A stretch of DNA of 64,000 bases, from positions 124,001-188,000 of the forward strand of contig CAWENX010000005.1 in NCBI GenBank assembly GCA_963810555.1, given 5' to 3'. Both the position numbers and the translations under genes were made by a program. Under the pieces are notes generated by a model. The model did no database searches. It saw nothing but the letters and a program-made list of their open reading frames with translations, and had not been told where the DNA came from. Positions 16,574 through 25,491 of this stretch are shown one piece after another. Numbering within the stretch: position 1 is the first letter of the stretch; each line of letters starts with the position of its first letter. The DNA comes from G963677325 sp963810555. GTDB lineage: Bacteria > Bacteroidota > Bacteroidia > Bacteroidales > Prolixibacteraceae.

Positions 16574-19500
16574 ATGAAAAAACCTTTATGTACGTTTCCT
16601 TTCTGTAAAAGAAAGAGATTAAATGTTATTTTTTTAACGATGAAGCTCTTGACTGTTTTAATTTTTGCGGGGACTATGGCTGTATCAGCCTCAAATTCCT
16701 ATTCGCAAAAAACGAAATTAGACCTTCAGATGCAGAATGCTTCTGTGTCTGATATACTTCGTGCAATTGAGAGTAGCAGTGAATTTATCTTCATCTATGA
16801 TGCCGGCGTCATCAATGCTAACGCAATACGTTCGGTATCTGTAAAAGGGGAGAAAATTGAAAATGTTCTGGATCAATTGTTCAAGGGCACCGATGTCGCT
16901 TACAAGATTGATGACCGGCAGGTCTTGCTTTACGCCAATGACCTGAAAACTCTCAATCCGTTGAATACAGGCGCACAGCAGGCCCAAAAGAGAACGATCA
17001 CCGGAACTGTAACAGACCAAAAGGGGCAGCCCATTCCGGGAGCATCTGTTGTAGTTAAGGGAACCACCATCGGTATAGTCACCGATATGGACGGTAAATT
17101 TTCCCTTGAGGTGCCTTCTGATGCCAAAACACTGACATTTACGTTTGTGGGAATGGAGCCGCAGGAAGTGATCATCACAGGCAGGACTACAGTTAATGTA
17201 ACTTTGGTAGAGGCAACTACCGGATTGGGCGAGGTTGTAGTGGTCGGTTATGGTACTCAAAAGAAGGTGGATTTGACGGGATCTGTTTCAACAGTGTCCG
17301 TCAAGGAATTTGACAAGTCACCGGTTACAGGTACTGTTCAGGCTTTGCAGGGAAAAGTTTCCGGTCTCAGGATCGTATCGAACAGCGGTATGCCCGGGAG
17401 CAGTTCAGATATAACAATCAGAGGTATCCAATCCTGGGGCGCTTCGACAACCCCAATGTATGTAGTTGACGGTGTGATTTTGGACAATTTAAACAGCGTT
17501 AATCCGGATGATATCGAAACCATTTCTGTTTTGAAAGATGCCGCATCGTGCGCAATTTACGGAGCCAGGGCCGCAAACGGGGTCATTCTCGTCACAACAA
17601 AACGGGGAAACAGCAAAGGAGCTCCGGTCATCAACTTTCACGTTTATGCGGGCGTTCAGGCCTATTCTGATCTGCTTCCTAAACGGCTGAACACACAGCA
17701 ATGGCTTTTGCTGGACAGGGAATCCTATCTGAATGCCGGAGTAAATTCAGTAAACCAATCACCTTACGGGAATCAAGCCCCGGCCAACATGACATTATTT
17801 GAACCTCAGCCTGGTGATGCCAGCATGCAGGTTAATTTACCGGCAGTGACTATTAATGGTGTTGATCAGGATGGTAATCCGACATCGGCGACTGCAATGG
17901 CTATTAATGGCAGATACGTCAACACAGACTGGCTGGACGTTCTCAGCCAGACCGGTACGATACAGAATTACGATGTTTCTGTTACCGGGGGAAATGAAAA
18001 GTCAACCTACTTTACCTCTCTCTCCTATTTTAAACAGGATGGTCTTATCCTTAATTCGGGAGCTGACAGGATAAGCTTCCGCTTCAATTCCAATCACCAG
18101 ATCACCGACTTTATTGAATTCGCCAATTCTGTGAATATTTACAGCCGTGATGTCTTTGGCGGAGTCGGGAATCCTTATTTCGGGGCCATACGCAAAAATC
18201 CCATTTCGAGGCCTTATGAAAGAGACGCCACCGGCAAGATCATCAATTATGATTATGTAAGGCTTTACACCTGGGAAGGCGGCGACGTCGGCCCGCTCAT
18301 TTATGCCAAAGAGTATACAAACGATACCCGCACCTACGGTTTTGTAGGGAATGTTTCGCTGAAGGTTAAAATTATACCCGGACTGACATTTATTCCCCGT
18401 TTGAGTATCGATTACAGCAACAGTCATAACAGCAACTTCAGCCCTGAACTTCATTTGTTGCGGGTCGAAACAAAAAGTATCAACAACGTTGGCAAAAGTC
18501 AGAGTTACAACTTCCACTGGATTGCAGACTATATGCTGAACTTTGAGCGGACATTCAATACGGTGCATAATGTTTCAGCAACCGCTATTTATTCACAGGA
18601 GGAGAGTCAATATGAGTGGTTGAGCGCTTCGCGTAACGGAACGCCGAATAACCAGATCCAATACCTGGATGCTGCACCATCAGATCCCTCTGAAACAATT
18701 TCCAACGGATTACAGGAATGGTCCTTTGTTTCCTATATCGGCAGAGTCGGGTACAATTATGCCAGCAAATATTATATACAAGGTTCAATACGCCGCGACG
18801 GTACATCCCGGTTTGTTGGCTCAAACCGCTGGGGAAATTTCCCGTCAGTATCAGCCGGATGGAGAATCTCAAAGGAAAAATTCTGGGAGCCTGTTTCCGA
18901 TGTGGTCAATGATTTAAAGATCAGGGCAAGTGTAGGAACCCTTGGAAACAGCAATGTAGGCCTATATCCTACCTATGCCACATTGTATGGTTATTACGCA
19001 GTGATGGGCCCGACAAACGGACAGAATGCTTTTCTTTCCTACGCTTTGGGATCAGCTGTCAATAAAAACCTGAAATGGGAATCGACACTGAAGAAGGACA
19101 TTGGATTTGACGCCTATTTTTTAAATTCCAAAATAACCCTTACTGCCGATTATTATAAGTCGAACACCACGAATTTACTTTACGGCAAACCGATTCCATA
19201 TTCGGCAGGTAAACATTCGTCAGATGGCTGGGGATCTTCAGATCCAACGATCAATGGCGGCGAAATAGAAAACCATGGTTGGGAGTTCAGTGCAGGATAC
19301 CAGGATAAGAAGGGCGATTTTACTTACAATATCACGGGGAACCTTTCGATAGACCGCAACACCGTAGTCGATTTACAGGGCCGTGATCTCAGGACATCAG
19401 GTCTCGAAGTTGGTATGCCTATTTGGAGCTTCTTTGGTTACAAATCCAATGGGATAGTTAAAACTCAGGCTGAACTGGATGCTCATCCCTATCTGACCAA

Positions 19501-20131
19501 TCCGGCCAATGATTTCCCAATCGGGCTCGGAGATATCTGGACATTAGACGTAAACGGAAGGGATGCTAACGGAAACCTGACCGGAAAGCCGGACGGCAAA
19601 ATCACAGCTGATGACCGTGATTTTATTGGGAAAAAGTATCCTGATTTCACTTACGGAATTTCAGCCACGGTGAATTACAAAAGATGGACCCTTCAGGTAG
19701 TCGGTTACGGTGTACAGGGTGTTGACCTGAATACCATGTCCGATATCAACGGTTACATGCAGTACACAAGCAATGAACCGGTCCGGATACTGGACAGGTG
19801 GGATGCCACGCTGAATCCCAATGGCAATATGCCCAAGGTGACTAAGAATGATCAGGCTCATAACGCTACGAATACTTCCAGTTTCTGGCTGAGCAATGCA
19901 TCGTTTTTCAAGATCAACAACCTTAACCTGAGTTATGCCCTTCCTACGAATATCTGCGAAAAGATCAAAATGAAGGGTCTCGAAGTGTACGGAAGTGTAA
20001 ATAACCTCAAAACCTTTACCAGCTATCCAAGTGGTGAAGTGGATGTGACAGACCAGGGAATGTGGACTCAGCCGGTAACAAAGATCCCGCAGCCAAGAAC
20101 CTGGGTATTAGGGATTAAAGCCACTTTCTAA
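16574..20131 (+). CDS. SusC/RagA-family TonB-dependent outer-membrane transporter with STN domain
   Basis: This 1185-residue protein has a signal region (LTVLIFAGTMAVSASNSYSQ), then an STN domain (about 50-115: LDLQMQNASVSDILRAI, FIFIYDAGVI) that contacts FecR. A carboxypeptidase-regulatory-like beta-sandwich follows (GTVTDQKGQPIPGASVVVKG), then the plug (GEVVVVGYGTQKKVDLTGSV, AASCAIYGARAANGVILVTT) and a 22-strand barrel ending in WVLGIKATF, with terminal Phe as usual for outer-membrane insertion. It imports glycan fragments with the SusD protein encoded next, using TonB energy. The STN domain marks it as a signalling transporter, in agreement with the sigma and FecR genes upstream. The ligand is unknown. 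Confidence 0.93.
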   Translation: MKKPLCTFPFCKRKRLNVIFLTMKLLTVLIFAGTMAVSASNSYSQKTKLDLQMQNASVSDILRAIESSSEFIFIYDAGVINANAIRSVSVKGEKIENVLDQLFKGTDVAYKIDDRQVLLYANDLKTLNPLNTGAQQAQKRTITGTVTDQKGQPIPGASVVVKGTTIGIVTDMDGKFSLEVPSDAKTLTFTFVGMEPQEVIITGRTTVNVTLVEATTGLGEVVVVGYGTQKKVDLTGSVSTVSVKEFDKSPVTGTVQALQGKVSGLRIVSNSGMPGSSSDITIRGIQSWGASTTPMYVVDGVILDNLNSVNPDDIETISVLKDAASCAIYGARAANGVILVTTKRGNSKGAPVINFHVYAGVQAYSDLLPKRLNTQQWLLLDRESYLNAGVNSVNQSPYGNQAPANMTLFEPQPGDASMQVNLPAVTINGVDQDGNPTSATAMAINGRYVNTDWLDVLSQTGTIQNYDVSVTGGNEKSTYFTSLSYFKQDGLILNSGADRISFRFNSNHQITDFIEFANSVNIYSRDVFGGVGNPYFGAIRKNPISRPYERDATGKIINYDYVRLYTWEGGDVGPLIYAKEYTNDTRTYGFVGNVSLKVKIIPGLTFIPRLSIDYSNSHNSNFSPELHLLRVETKSINNVGKSQSYNFHWIADYMLNFERTFNTVHNVSATAIYSQEESQYEWLSASRNGTPNNQIQYLDAAPSDPSETISNGLQEWSFVSYIGRVGYNYASKYYIQGSIRRDGTSRFVGSNRWGNFPSVSAGWRISKEKFWEPVSDVVNDLKIRASVGTLGNSNVGLYPTYATLYGYYAVMGPTNGQNAFLSYALGSAVNKNLKWESTLKKDIGFDAYFLNSKITLTADYYKSNTTNLLYGKPIPYSAGKHSSDGWGSSDPTINGGEIENHGWEFSAGYQDKKGDFTYNITGNLSIDRNTVVDLQGRDLRTSGLEVGMPIWSFFGYKSNGIVKTQAELDAHPYLTNPANDFPIGLGDIWTLDVNGRDANGNLTGKPDGKITADDRDFIGKKYPDFTYGISATVNYKRWTLQVVGYGVQGVDLNTMSDINGYMQYTSNEPVRILDRWDATLNPNGNMPKVTKNDQAHNATNTSSFWLSNASFFKINNLNLSYALPTNICEKIKMKGLEVYGSVNNLKTFTSYPSGEVDVTDQGMWTQPVTKIPQPRTWVLGIKATF

Positions 20132-20166
20132 TTTCATTAATTTATTTAACATTAAAATTGAGATAT

Positions 20167-21858
20167 ATGAAAAACAGATTATTATTTATACTGGTTCTCT
20201 TTGGCGGCCTTGTTCTGTTCAATGGTTGTAACGAAAACAAACTGTTGGACAAGTTTCCCAAGGATGCACCCAACGCAGGCAATTTCTTTATTGGCGTAAA
20301 TTCTGCCCGGCAGGCGGCGGCTTCGCCGCAGGCAGTTATGTCCCTGATACCGCATGATTTCAGACGTTACTGGGTAACCTACCAGGATATCTTTACGGAT
20401 GACAGTTTTACAAGAAATGTGAACGACCGTCTTCCGGCGCTCAACTGGAGCGCTGATCCGACATGGTATCACTGGTATTCATGGTATTTCTGCTTTTACA
20501 AAGGGATCAACAATGCCAATTTTGCCATCGACGGAATACCTACATCAACTGATCCCACATTTACCCCGGAACAACAGGCGCCTTACATTGCCGTTGCAAA
20601 ACTCTGGAAAGGATTTTGCTACCTTATGTTGACCCATTTCTATGGGGATGCCAATTACTGGCCTCACTTCCTTGAGAATCCCGACAGCGCTTTTGTTGCA
20701 AGGGAACCCAAAGCCGACGTGGTGGCTAAATTTATTGAAGATTTGAAATATGCAAAAGCAAATTTGCCAGATACCTGGACCGGCAGTGATGTGGGATTTC
20801 CGACAAAAGCTGCCGCTGCTGGATTGCTTGGAAAAACCTATCTTTTTAACCGTGATTTTGGCAATGCGGTGACGGCTTTAAGTGATGCCCTGAATATCGC
20901 AGATGCTGAGGGCTATACATTGATGCCCGATTATCTTTATATGATGTCTTGGGATGCACAGCAAAACGGAAATAACACGGAATTTATTTTCACCTTCCCG
21001 TTTATCCTGAACGGAACAGCAACAGGCAATCAGAATGAAATGATGGTGGAAAGGCGGGTCAGGGATTGTCCCGGCCCGGTATGGAATATCTATGGCGGCG
21101 GCTGGGGTTATGCCCTTCCAAGCCGTAACCTTTATGATGAATTTGAACCGGGAGATCCGCGGAGAGTGGCTTCGATGTGGATACCTGGCGACTTCTATGG
21201 CGTTTATAACCAGGATGATGATTTCACAATTCCCGGAAACGCTCAGGACGGAAGCAGTGATTCAGTCTTTCATAAAGGTGACAAGATTTATTACAAATAT
21301 GCATGGTCGTATTCCAATACAAATACCCGAAAGATATGGGAGCCTGATTATAAAGACGGCGTTCCGCTTGAAATCGATGAACAACAGGACGGCTACGATA
21401 TTCCTCTGCTGAGATATGGCGACCTCGTTCTGATGTATGCCGAGGCTTTGATTGAAAACGGACAGGTAGACGCCGGTATTGACCAGATCAACCGTGTCAG
21501 GGCCAGACCTTCGGTTAATATGCCGCCTGTCGCTCACGGGCTTAGCCAGAACGATGCAAGAAAAGCCCTGCGGCATGAACGCCGTATCGAGTTGAATATG
21601 GAAGGTCTTCGACTGGCAGACCTGATGAGATGGACCCGCGACGACGGTCAGAACGGGACCATTTCCGGAGATACGCCTGGTTCCTATCTTGAAGAGAAAT
21701 TTGGTTCAGGATTGAATGGAAAACCAATCTTAATGAGATACGGGGATGATGCAACGCTTAAAGATCAAAGTTTATCTTTCCCCAGAAACCTGCTGTTCTC
21801 AATACCTCAGGATGAATTGGACAGAAATAAAAAATGTGTTAACAATCCAGGCTGGTAA
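20167..21858 (+). CDS. SusD/RagB-family glycan-binding lipoprotein
   Basis: The ATG at 20167 is preferred over an upstream in-frame TTG because it gives a lipoprotein signal (MKNRLLFILVLFGG, then LVLFNGC). SusD features are a helical TPR-like scaffold (YIAVAKLWKGFCYLMLTHFYGD), the DIPLLRYGDLVLMYAEALIE segment, INRVRARPSV, and LRHERRIELNMEGLRLADLMRW near the end. It forms the lid on the SusC barrel. A GC-rich palindromic stretch at 20308-20337 (GGCGGCTTCGCCGC core), encoding ARQAAASPQA, stands out from the local base use and may be another repeat insertion. The gene starts 35 bp after susC and is followed by a terminator. Confidence 0.92.
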   Translation: MKNRLLFILVLFGGLVLFNGCNENKLLDKFPKDAPNAGNFFIGVNSARQAAASPQAVMSLIPHDFRRYWVTYQDIFTDDSFTRNVNDRLPALNWSADPTWYHWYSWYFCFYKGINNANFAIDGIPTSTDPTFTPEQQAPYIAVAKLWKGFCYLMLTHFYGDANYWPHFLENPDSAFVAREPKADVVAKFIEDLKYAKANLPDTWTGSDVGFPTKAAAAGLLGKTYLFNRDFGNAVTALSDALNIADAEGYTLMPDYLYMMSWDAQQNGNNTEFIFTFPFILNGTATGNQNEMMVERRVRDCPGPVWNIYGGGWGYALPSRNLYDEFEPGDPRRVASMWIPGDFYGVYNQDDDFTIPGNAQDGSSDSVFHKGDKIYYKYAWSYSNTNTRKIWEPDYKDGVPLEIDEQQDGYDIPLLRYGDLVLMYAEALIENGQVDAGIDQINRVRARPSVNMPPVAHGLSQNDARKALRHERRIELNMEGLRLADLMRWTRDDGQNGTISGDTPGSYLEEKFGSGLNGKPILMRYGDDATLKDQSLSFPRNLLFSIPQDELDRNKKCVNNPGW

Positions 21859-21903
21859 CAGCCTCTTCAGCAACCAATTGTAAAAGTCCCAATAAATTGA
21901 AAG

Positions 21904-21938
21904 AGGTTGTGCCGTAAAGGCACAACTTCTTTTTTTTC
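21904..21938 (+). terminator. Rho-independent terminator after susD
   Basis: An 11-bp stem (GAGGTTGTGCC with GGCACAACTTC) around a five-base loop is followed directly by eight T. It ends the susC-susD transcript. Confidence 0.9.
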
Positions 21939-22038
21939 ATATGAGCATTTGCAACTAACAAATCCTGTTAATTTATTAAAATTTTATAAAAGATTTTTCA
22001 ATGAGAAATGCTGATCAGGTAAATTGAGCGGAAAACTA

Positions 22039-22046
22039 TATATTTG
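22039..22046 (+). promoter_or_regulatory. -7 box (TATATTTG) before the oxidoreductase gene
   Basis: TATATTTG matches TAnnTTTG and lies 50 bp before the ATG at 22096, after the susD terminator. No good -33 TTG is seen. Confidence 0.4.
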
Positions 22047-22095
22047 CGAAGTTCTGTTTAAGTTTTAAGAATAAATTCAGGAAATAAAAGAAGTA

Positions 22096-23643
22096 ATGAT
22101 GAAGAATCCGAGCAATAACATTTTCAGAAGGGATTTTTTAAAAGGATTGGCAACGGTGCCATTTCTGGGCTATTTCTCCTTTACATTTAAGGATAACGTT
22201 GCCAGGGAAATAAATAAATACGATCAGGATTCCTATAAAATTTTAGGCCTCAATAATCTTGAAGCAACAAAGGATAAACTGAAACCCACAAATCATGACC
22301 CCTCAAAAAAAATCAGGTTTGGTGTGGTAGGAAACGGCTGGCGAGGTGAACAGTTACTTTATTCATTAGGGTATATGCATCCTGACGATGTAAAGCAAAA
22401 CATTGTTGACGGCAAATACAGCAAATCACTGAAAAACTTTCTTCAGCAGGAAGATCTGAATATTGAATTTACTGCTGTTGCTGACACTTTTTCAGTTCAT
22501 GCCCAAAGAGGATATGAAATATCGACAAACGATATCCGTCCCGGTGGGTTACAAGGAAAAACCAAACCTGTCAAAATCTATCCCACATACAGGGAGATGC
22601 TTGAAAGCAAAGAGGTCGATGCAATCATTATTGCCACTCCTGACCATTGGCATTCAAAAATCGCCATTGATGCCGCAAAAGCCGGAGTCCATGTTTATCT
22701 GGAAAAACCGATGACCCACAGCATTGAAGAGGCGGTAGAGCTTCGTAAAACCATTGAATCGACAGGGGTAGTCTTTCAGTTAGGCCATGAGAACCGTCAG
22801 CAGATGAGTTTTAAAATGGCTCATGAAATGTATCAAAAAGGGGTACTCGGCGACGTCTCCATGGTTCAAACTTATACCAACCGCAATGGTTTGGACGGAG
22901 CCTGGATAAGGAACAGGAAATTTGATGATCTGGGAAATCTCAAGACCATCAACTGGAAAGAATTCCTGGGAAGCGCTCCCTGGCATGAATTTGAACACAA
23001 CCGGTATTTCAGCTGGCAACGTTATAATGATTACGGAACAGGTTTTACAGGAAATAATTTCTCCCACCAATACGATTGTGTAAATCAGATTTTAGGCCTT
23101 GGCATACCGGAATCAGTGGTAGCGGCAGGAGGGCAATATTACTACTTTGGCGTTGGGGAAATGCCTGATGTGCTGAGCGGCGTATTCAATTATCCGAAAA
23201 GAAAATTAGTTCTGACGCTTGACGGCACCTTGAAAAACAGCATTTACCGGGAAAATTATATTCTTGGCTCCGACGCATCCATGTATGTTGATCTGGGAAT
23301 TACCATTTATAAAGATGATTTTTCCGAGAGGTATAAAAATATCAGCATGGATAAGTTGTACACCTATACCGGAGAATCCGACGTGGATGCTGTAACAACA
23401 GCCACTTCAAAAGCTTATATCAAAGGAGGATACGGGGCAACATACATAGACGGAAAAGTAATCGATGCCACCTATTTGCACCTGAAAGAATTCTTTGATG
23501 CAATTCGCGATAACGGTAAAACCAGTTGTAATATCCAGGCAGGCTACGAGGAATCCGTTACAGTCAATATGATCAACCTGGCTTTCGAAAACAAAAAGAT
23601 GGTAACCTGGGACCCGGTAAATGAAAAAGCAATAATTTCCTGA
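22096..23643 (+). CDS. Gfo/Idh/MocA-family oxidoreductase with Tat signal
   Basis: This 515-residue protein starts with a twin-arginine leader (NIFRRDFLKGLATVPFLGYF), so it is probably folded with its nicotinamide cofactor before export. The Rossmann start reads IRFGVVGNGWRGEQLL, and the family signature is clear in VDAIIIATPDHWHSKIAIDA and VYLEKPMTHSIEEAVEL, where EKP is the catalytic Lys motif. The C-terminal substrate domain runs from about 270. Exported members act on sugars or polyols, and the position after the glycan-uptake locus fits a sugar derivative. It is followed after 123 bp by a DoxX gene. The substrate is unknown. Confidence 0.88.
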   Translation: MMKNPSNNIFRRDFLKGLATVPFLGYFSFTFKDNVAREINKYDQDSYKILGLNNLEATKDKLKPTNHDPSKKIRFGVVGNGWRGEQLLYSLGYMHPDDVKQNIVDGKYSKSLKNFLQQEDLNIEFTAVADTFSVHAQRGYEISTNDIRPGGLQGKTKPVKIYPTYREMLESKEVDAIIIATPDHWHSKIAIDAAKAGVHVYLEKPMTHSIEEAVELRKTIESTGVVFQLGHENRQQMSFKMAHEMYQKGVLGDVSMVQTYTNRNGLDGAWIRNRKFDDLGNLKTINWKEFLGSAPWHEFEHNRYFSWQRYNDYGTGFTGNNFSHQYDCVNQILGLGIPESVVAAGGQYYYFGVGEMPDVLSGVFNYPKRKLVLTLDGTLKNSIYRENYILGSDASMYVDLGITIYKDDFSERYKNISMDKLYTYTGESDVDAVTTATSKAYIKGGYGATYIDGKVIDATYLHLKEFFDAIRDNGKTSCNIQAGYEESVTVNMINLAFENKKMVTWDPVNEKAIIS

Positions 23644-23652
23644 TTAAAAATG

Positions 23653-23729
23653 TTTGAGTGTTTCAGTGTTTCAGAGTTCCATCCCGCATATGCGGGACCG
23701 AAACACTGAAAAATTGAAACTCTGAAATT
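23653..23729. repeat. Nested inverted repeat with TCCCGCATATGCGGGA core
   Basis: The perfect 16-bp palindrome TCCCGCATATGCGGGA (23682-23697) is flanked by arms rich in GTGTTTCAGTGTTTCAGAG and GAAACACTGAAA/GAAACTCTGAAA, so the whole 77-bp gap can fold into one long hairpin. It lies between the oxidoreductase and doxX genes and could work as a processing or end signal. Confidence 0.75.
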
Positions 23730-23766
23730 ATTCATTCGTAATTCGCAATTAATTAATTTGATCCAT

Positions 23767-24261
23767 ATGAAAAATATCAGCATGACCAACAATAATTATT
23801 CGAGCTGGCAAATCTTTTCACTGACTTTCCTCCGTGTGCTTATCGGCTGGCACTTCCTTTTTGAAGGATTGATGAAAGTCTATACCCCGGGGTGGACCGC
23901 CAGGACATACCTTTTAGGTTCTGTCGGGCCTTTTTCAGCAGTATTCAAAGCCCTCGCCGCTAATCCGAATATACTTTCCGTTGTGGATATCATGAATGAA
24001 TGGGGATTGGTAATAATAGGACTGGGACTCTTCATCGGTTTATTTGAAAAACCGCTGAAAATAGCAGCTATTATACTGCTGTTTCTTTATTATCTGGCAT
24101 ATCCGCCTTTCCCCGGCCTGACAATTAATGCCCCGATGGAAGGAAGCTACTGGATTGTTAACAAGAACCTTATCGAACTTGCAGGAGTTTTAGTATTGTT
24201 ATTTTTCCCTTCAGGTCACATTACGGGAATTGACAGCTTTATCTTTAAAAGAAAAAAGTAA
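23767..24261 (+). CDS. DoxX-family membrane protein
   Basis: This protein of about 164 residues has four membrane helices. FLRVLIGWHFLFEGLMKV is the DoxX opening, followed by WGLVIIGLGLFIGLFEKPLK and IAAIILLFLYYLAYPPF. The ATG at 23767 is preferred to a TTG nine bases upstream. DoxX proteins are small quinone- or redox-linked membrane proteins of loosely defined role. Its pairing with the exported oxidoreductase suggests they serve the same pathway, possibly electron disposal, but that is inference. Confidence 0.8.
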   Translation: MKNISMTNNNYSSWQIFSLTFLRVLIGWHFLFEGLMKVYTPGWTARTYLLGSVGPFSAVFKALAANPNILSVVDIMNEWGLVIIGLGLFIGLFEKPLKIAAIILLFLYYLAYPPFPGLTINAPMEGSYWIVNKNLIELAGVLVLLFFPSGHITGIDSFIFKRKK

Positions 24262-24318
24262 TCACTGATTACTTTCATTTAACTAAATATCACATTCTTG
24301 ATAATAAATCTGTTAAAA

Positions 24319-24394
24319 TTTCACGCGAAGAACGCAAATATTTACCCAAAAAACGCAAAGTCTTTGCGTCTTTCTTTGCGTTCTTCGCGTGAAA
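24319..24394. repeat. Large intergenic hairpin (20-bp arms)
   Basis: Perfect 20-bp arms, TTTCACGCGAAGAACGCAAA (24319-24338) and its complement (24375-24394), enclose an inner AACGCAAAG/CTTTGCGT pair. The element fills the 218-bp doxX-EamA gap. It looks like a dispersed repeat rather than a terminator, since no T-run follows the stem directly. Confidence 0.85.
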
Positions 24395-24479
24395 CAAAAA
24401 AGTTAGTTCCCACTTTCTCATTATTTTATATCGTGGTGGTTTGATCACTGATAACTGTTTACTGATTAGTCTTTAAAAT

Positions 24480-25472
24480 ATGACTCACCACCAGTCCAAA
24501 CAAACCGGCACCCCGCTGCCAACACTCGCAGGCATTCTTGCTGTTCTCATTTGGAGTACGACCATTGCTTTCTCAAAAAGCGTAATGCAAACCGAGGGAA
24601 CCAATAATGCTATCTTCATGATCTATTTCTTCAGCGGGATCATTATGCTCGGAATTCTCCTTCTCTGGTTAAGGAAGGATTTTTTTCTGAAATGGAAAAA
24701 ACTTTCCTATCGCTACTACATAAAGATCGGCATCTTCCTGTTGTTAAATAACACATTACTCTTTTTAGCCATAGGATTCACCTCAAATGAAGATGAACTT
24801 CTTATCGTTACGATCATCAATTATCTATGGCCAATCATCACTTATATTATTAAAGTTCCCATGTTCCGGCTTAAACCTAAGAAAGTGATGTTTCTCTCAA
24901 GTATTGTTCTGGCATTCATGGGTGTTATATTGGCCTTTTCTCAGTCTTACTCCCTCGACGGATTAATCCACTCCGTTCTCCGTTCTCCCTTTTCCGGTCT
25001 CCGGTCTCCCTTCTCCGGCCTGATTGCTTATCTGCTGACATTTCTCACAGCAGTTTCCTGGGCGTTTTATTCAAATCTTACAAAAAAATATCATACGGAT
25101 GATGATGTGGCCGCTCTTCCGTTAATATTTGCATTAAGCGGTCTGTTGTTTTTATTAGTCCAGCTTTATAAGGGCAGCTTTGAATTTTCGCACCTCACTT
25201 CATTATACCATAACTATGAATTGATCTATATGATCCTGTTCCCCACAACCCTGGCCTATTTGTTCTGGTATATAGCTATGAAAAAAGGAAATAAGGACCT
25301 TGTTGTTTCCTTTTCCTTTTTAATTCCATTATTGTCGATCTTTGTTCTGAGCCTTAAATTTTCCAAAAGAATAGGAACATTCGTCTGGATAGCGGCATTC
25401 CTTTTAATCTTAGGTGCTTATTTAAGTTACAGGGCTACACCCGAAATCCCGAAAGAAGAGACCAAACATTGA
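24480..25472 (+). CDS. EamA/DMT-family transporter
   Basis: This 330-residue protein has ten predicted membrane helices in two EamA repeats, beginning LAGILAVLIWSTTIAFSKSV and ending FVWIAAFLLILGAYLSYR. Members export amino acids, nucleobases or other metabolites, and no substrate can be read from sequence. Between helices 5 and 6, a heptamer DNA array is translated in frame as VLRSPFSGLRSPFSGL, lengthening the central loop between the two five-helix halves. That hinge is the position most tolerant of insertion. The gene is flanked by the hairpin element upstream and a converging envelope-protein gene 19 bp downstream. Confidence 0.82.
   Translation: MTHHQSKQTGTPLPTLAGILAVLIWSTTIAFSKSVMQTEGTNNAIFMIYFFSGIIMLGILLLWLRKDFFLKWKKLSYRYYIKIGIFLLLNNTLLFLAIGFTSNEDELLIVTIINYLWPIITYIIKVPMFRLKPKKVMFLSSIVLAFMGVILAFSQSYSLDGLIHSVLRSPFSGLRSPFSGLIAYLLTFLTAVSWAFYSNLTKKYHTDDDVAALPLIFALSGLLFLLVQLYKGSFEFSHLTSLYHNYELIYMILFPTTLAYLFWYIAMKKGNKDLVVSFSFLIPLLSIFVLSLKFSKRIGTFVWIAAFLLILGAYLSYRATPEIPKEETKH
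24973..25018. repeat. CCGGTCT-type heptamer array inside the transporter gene
   Basis: There are six and a half exact 7-bp units (CCGTTCT x2, CCCTTTT, CCGGTCT x2, CCCTTCT, CCGG) in frame in the central loop of the EamA transporter. It belongs to the family at 13818-13868 and 377-408. Confidence 0.9.
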
Positions 25473-25491
25473 ATTTTGGTAAGAACAAATA

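Noticed and set aside
16718..17260. A 180-codon minus-strand frame inside susC
   Set aside because: It is antisense to the STN and carboxypeptidase-like domains of SusC; no start signal or family features.
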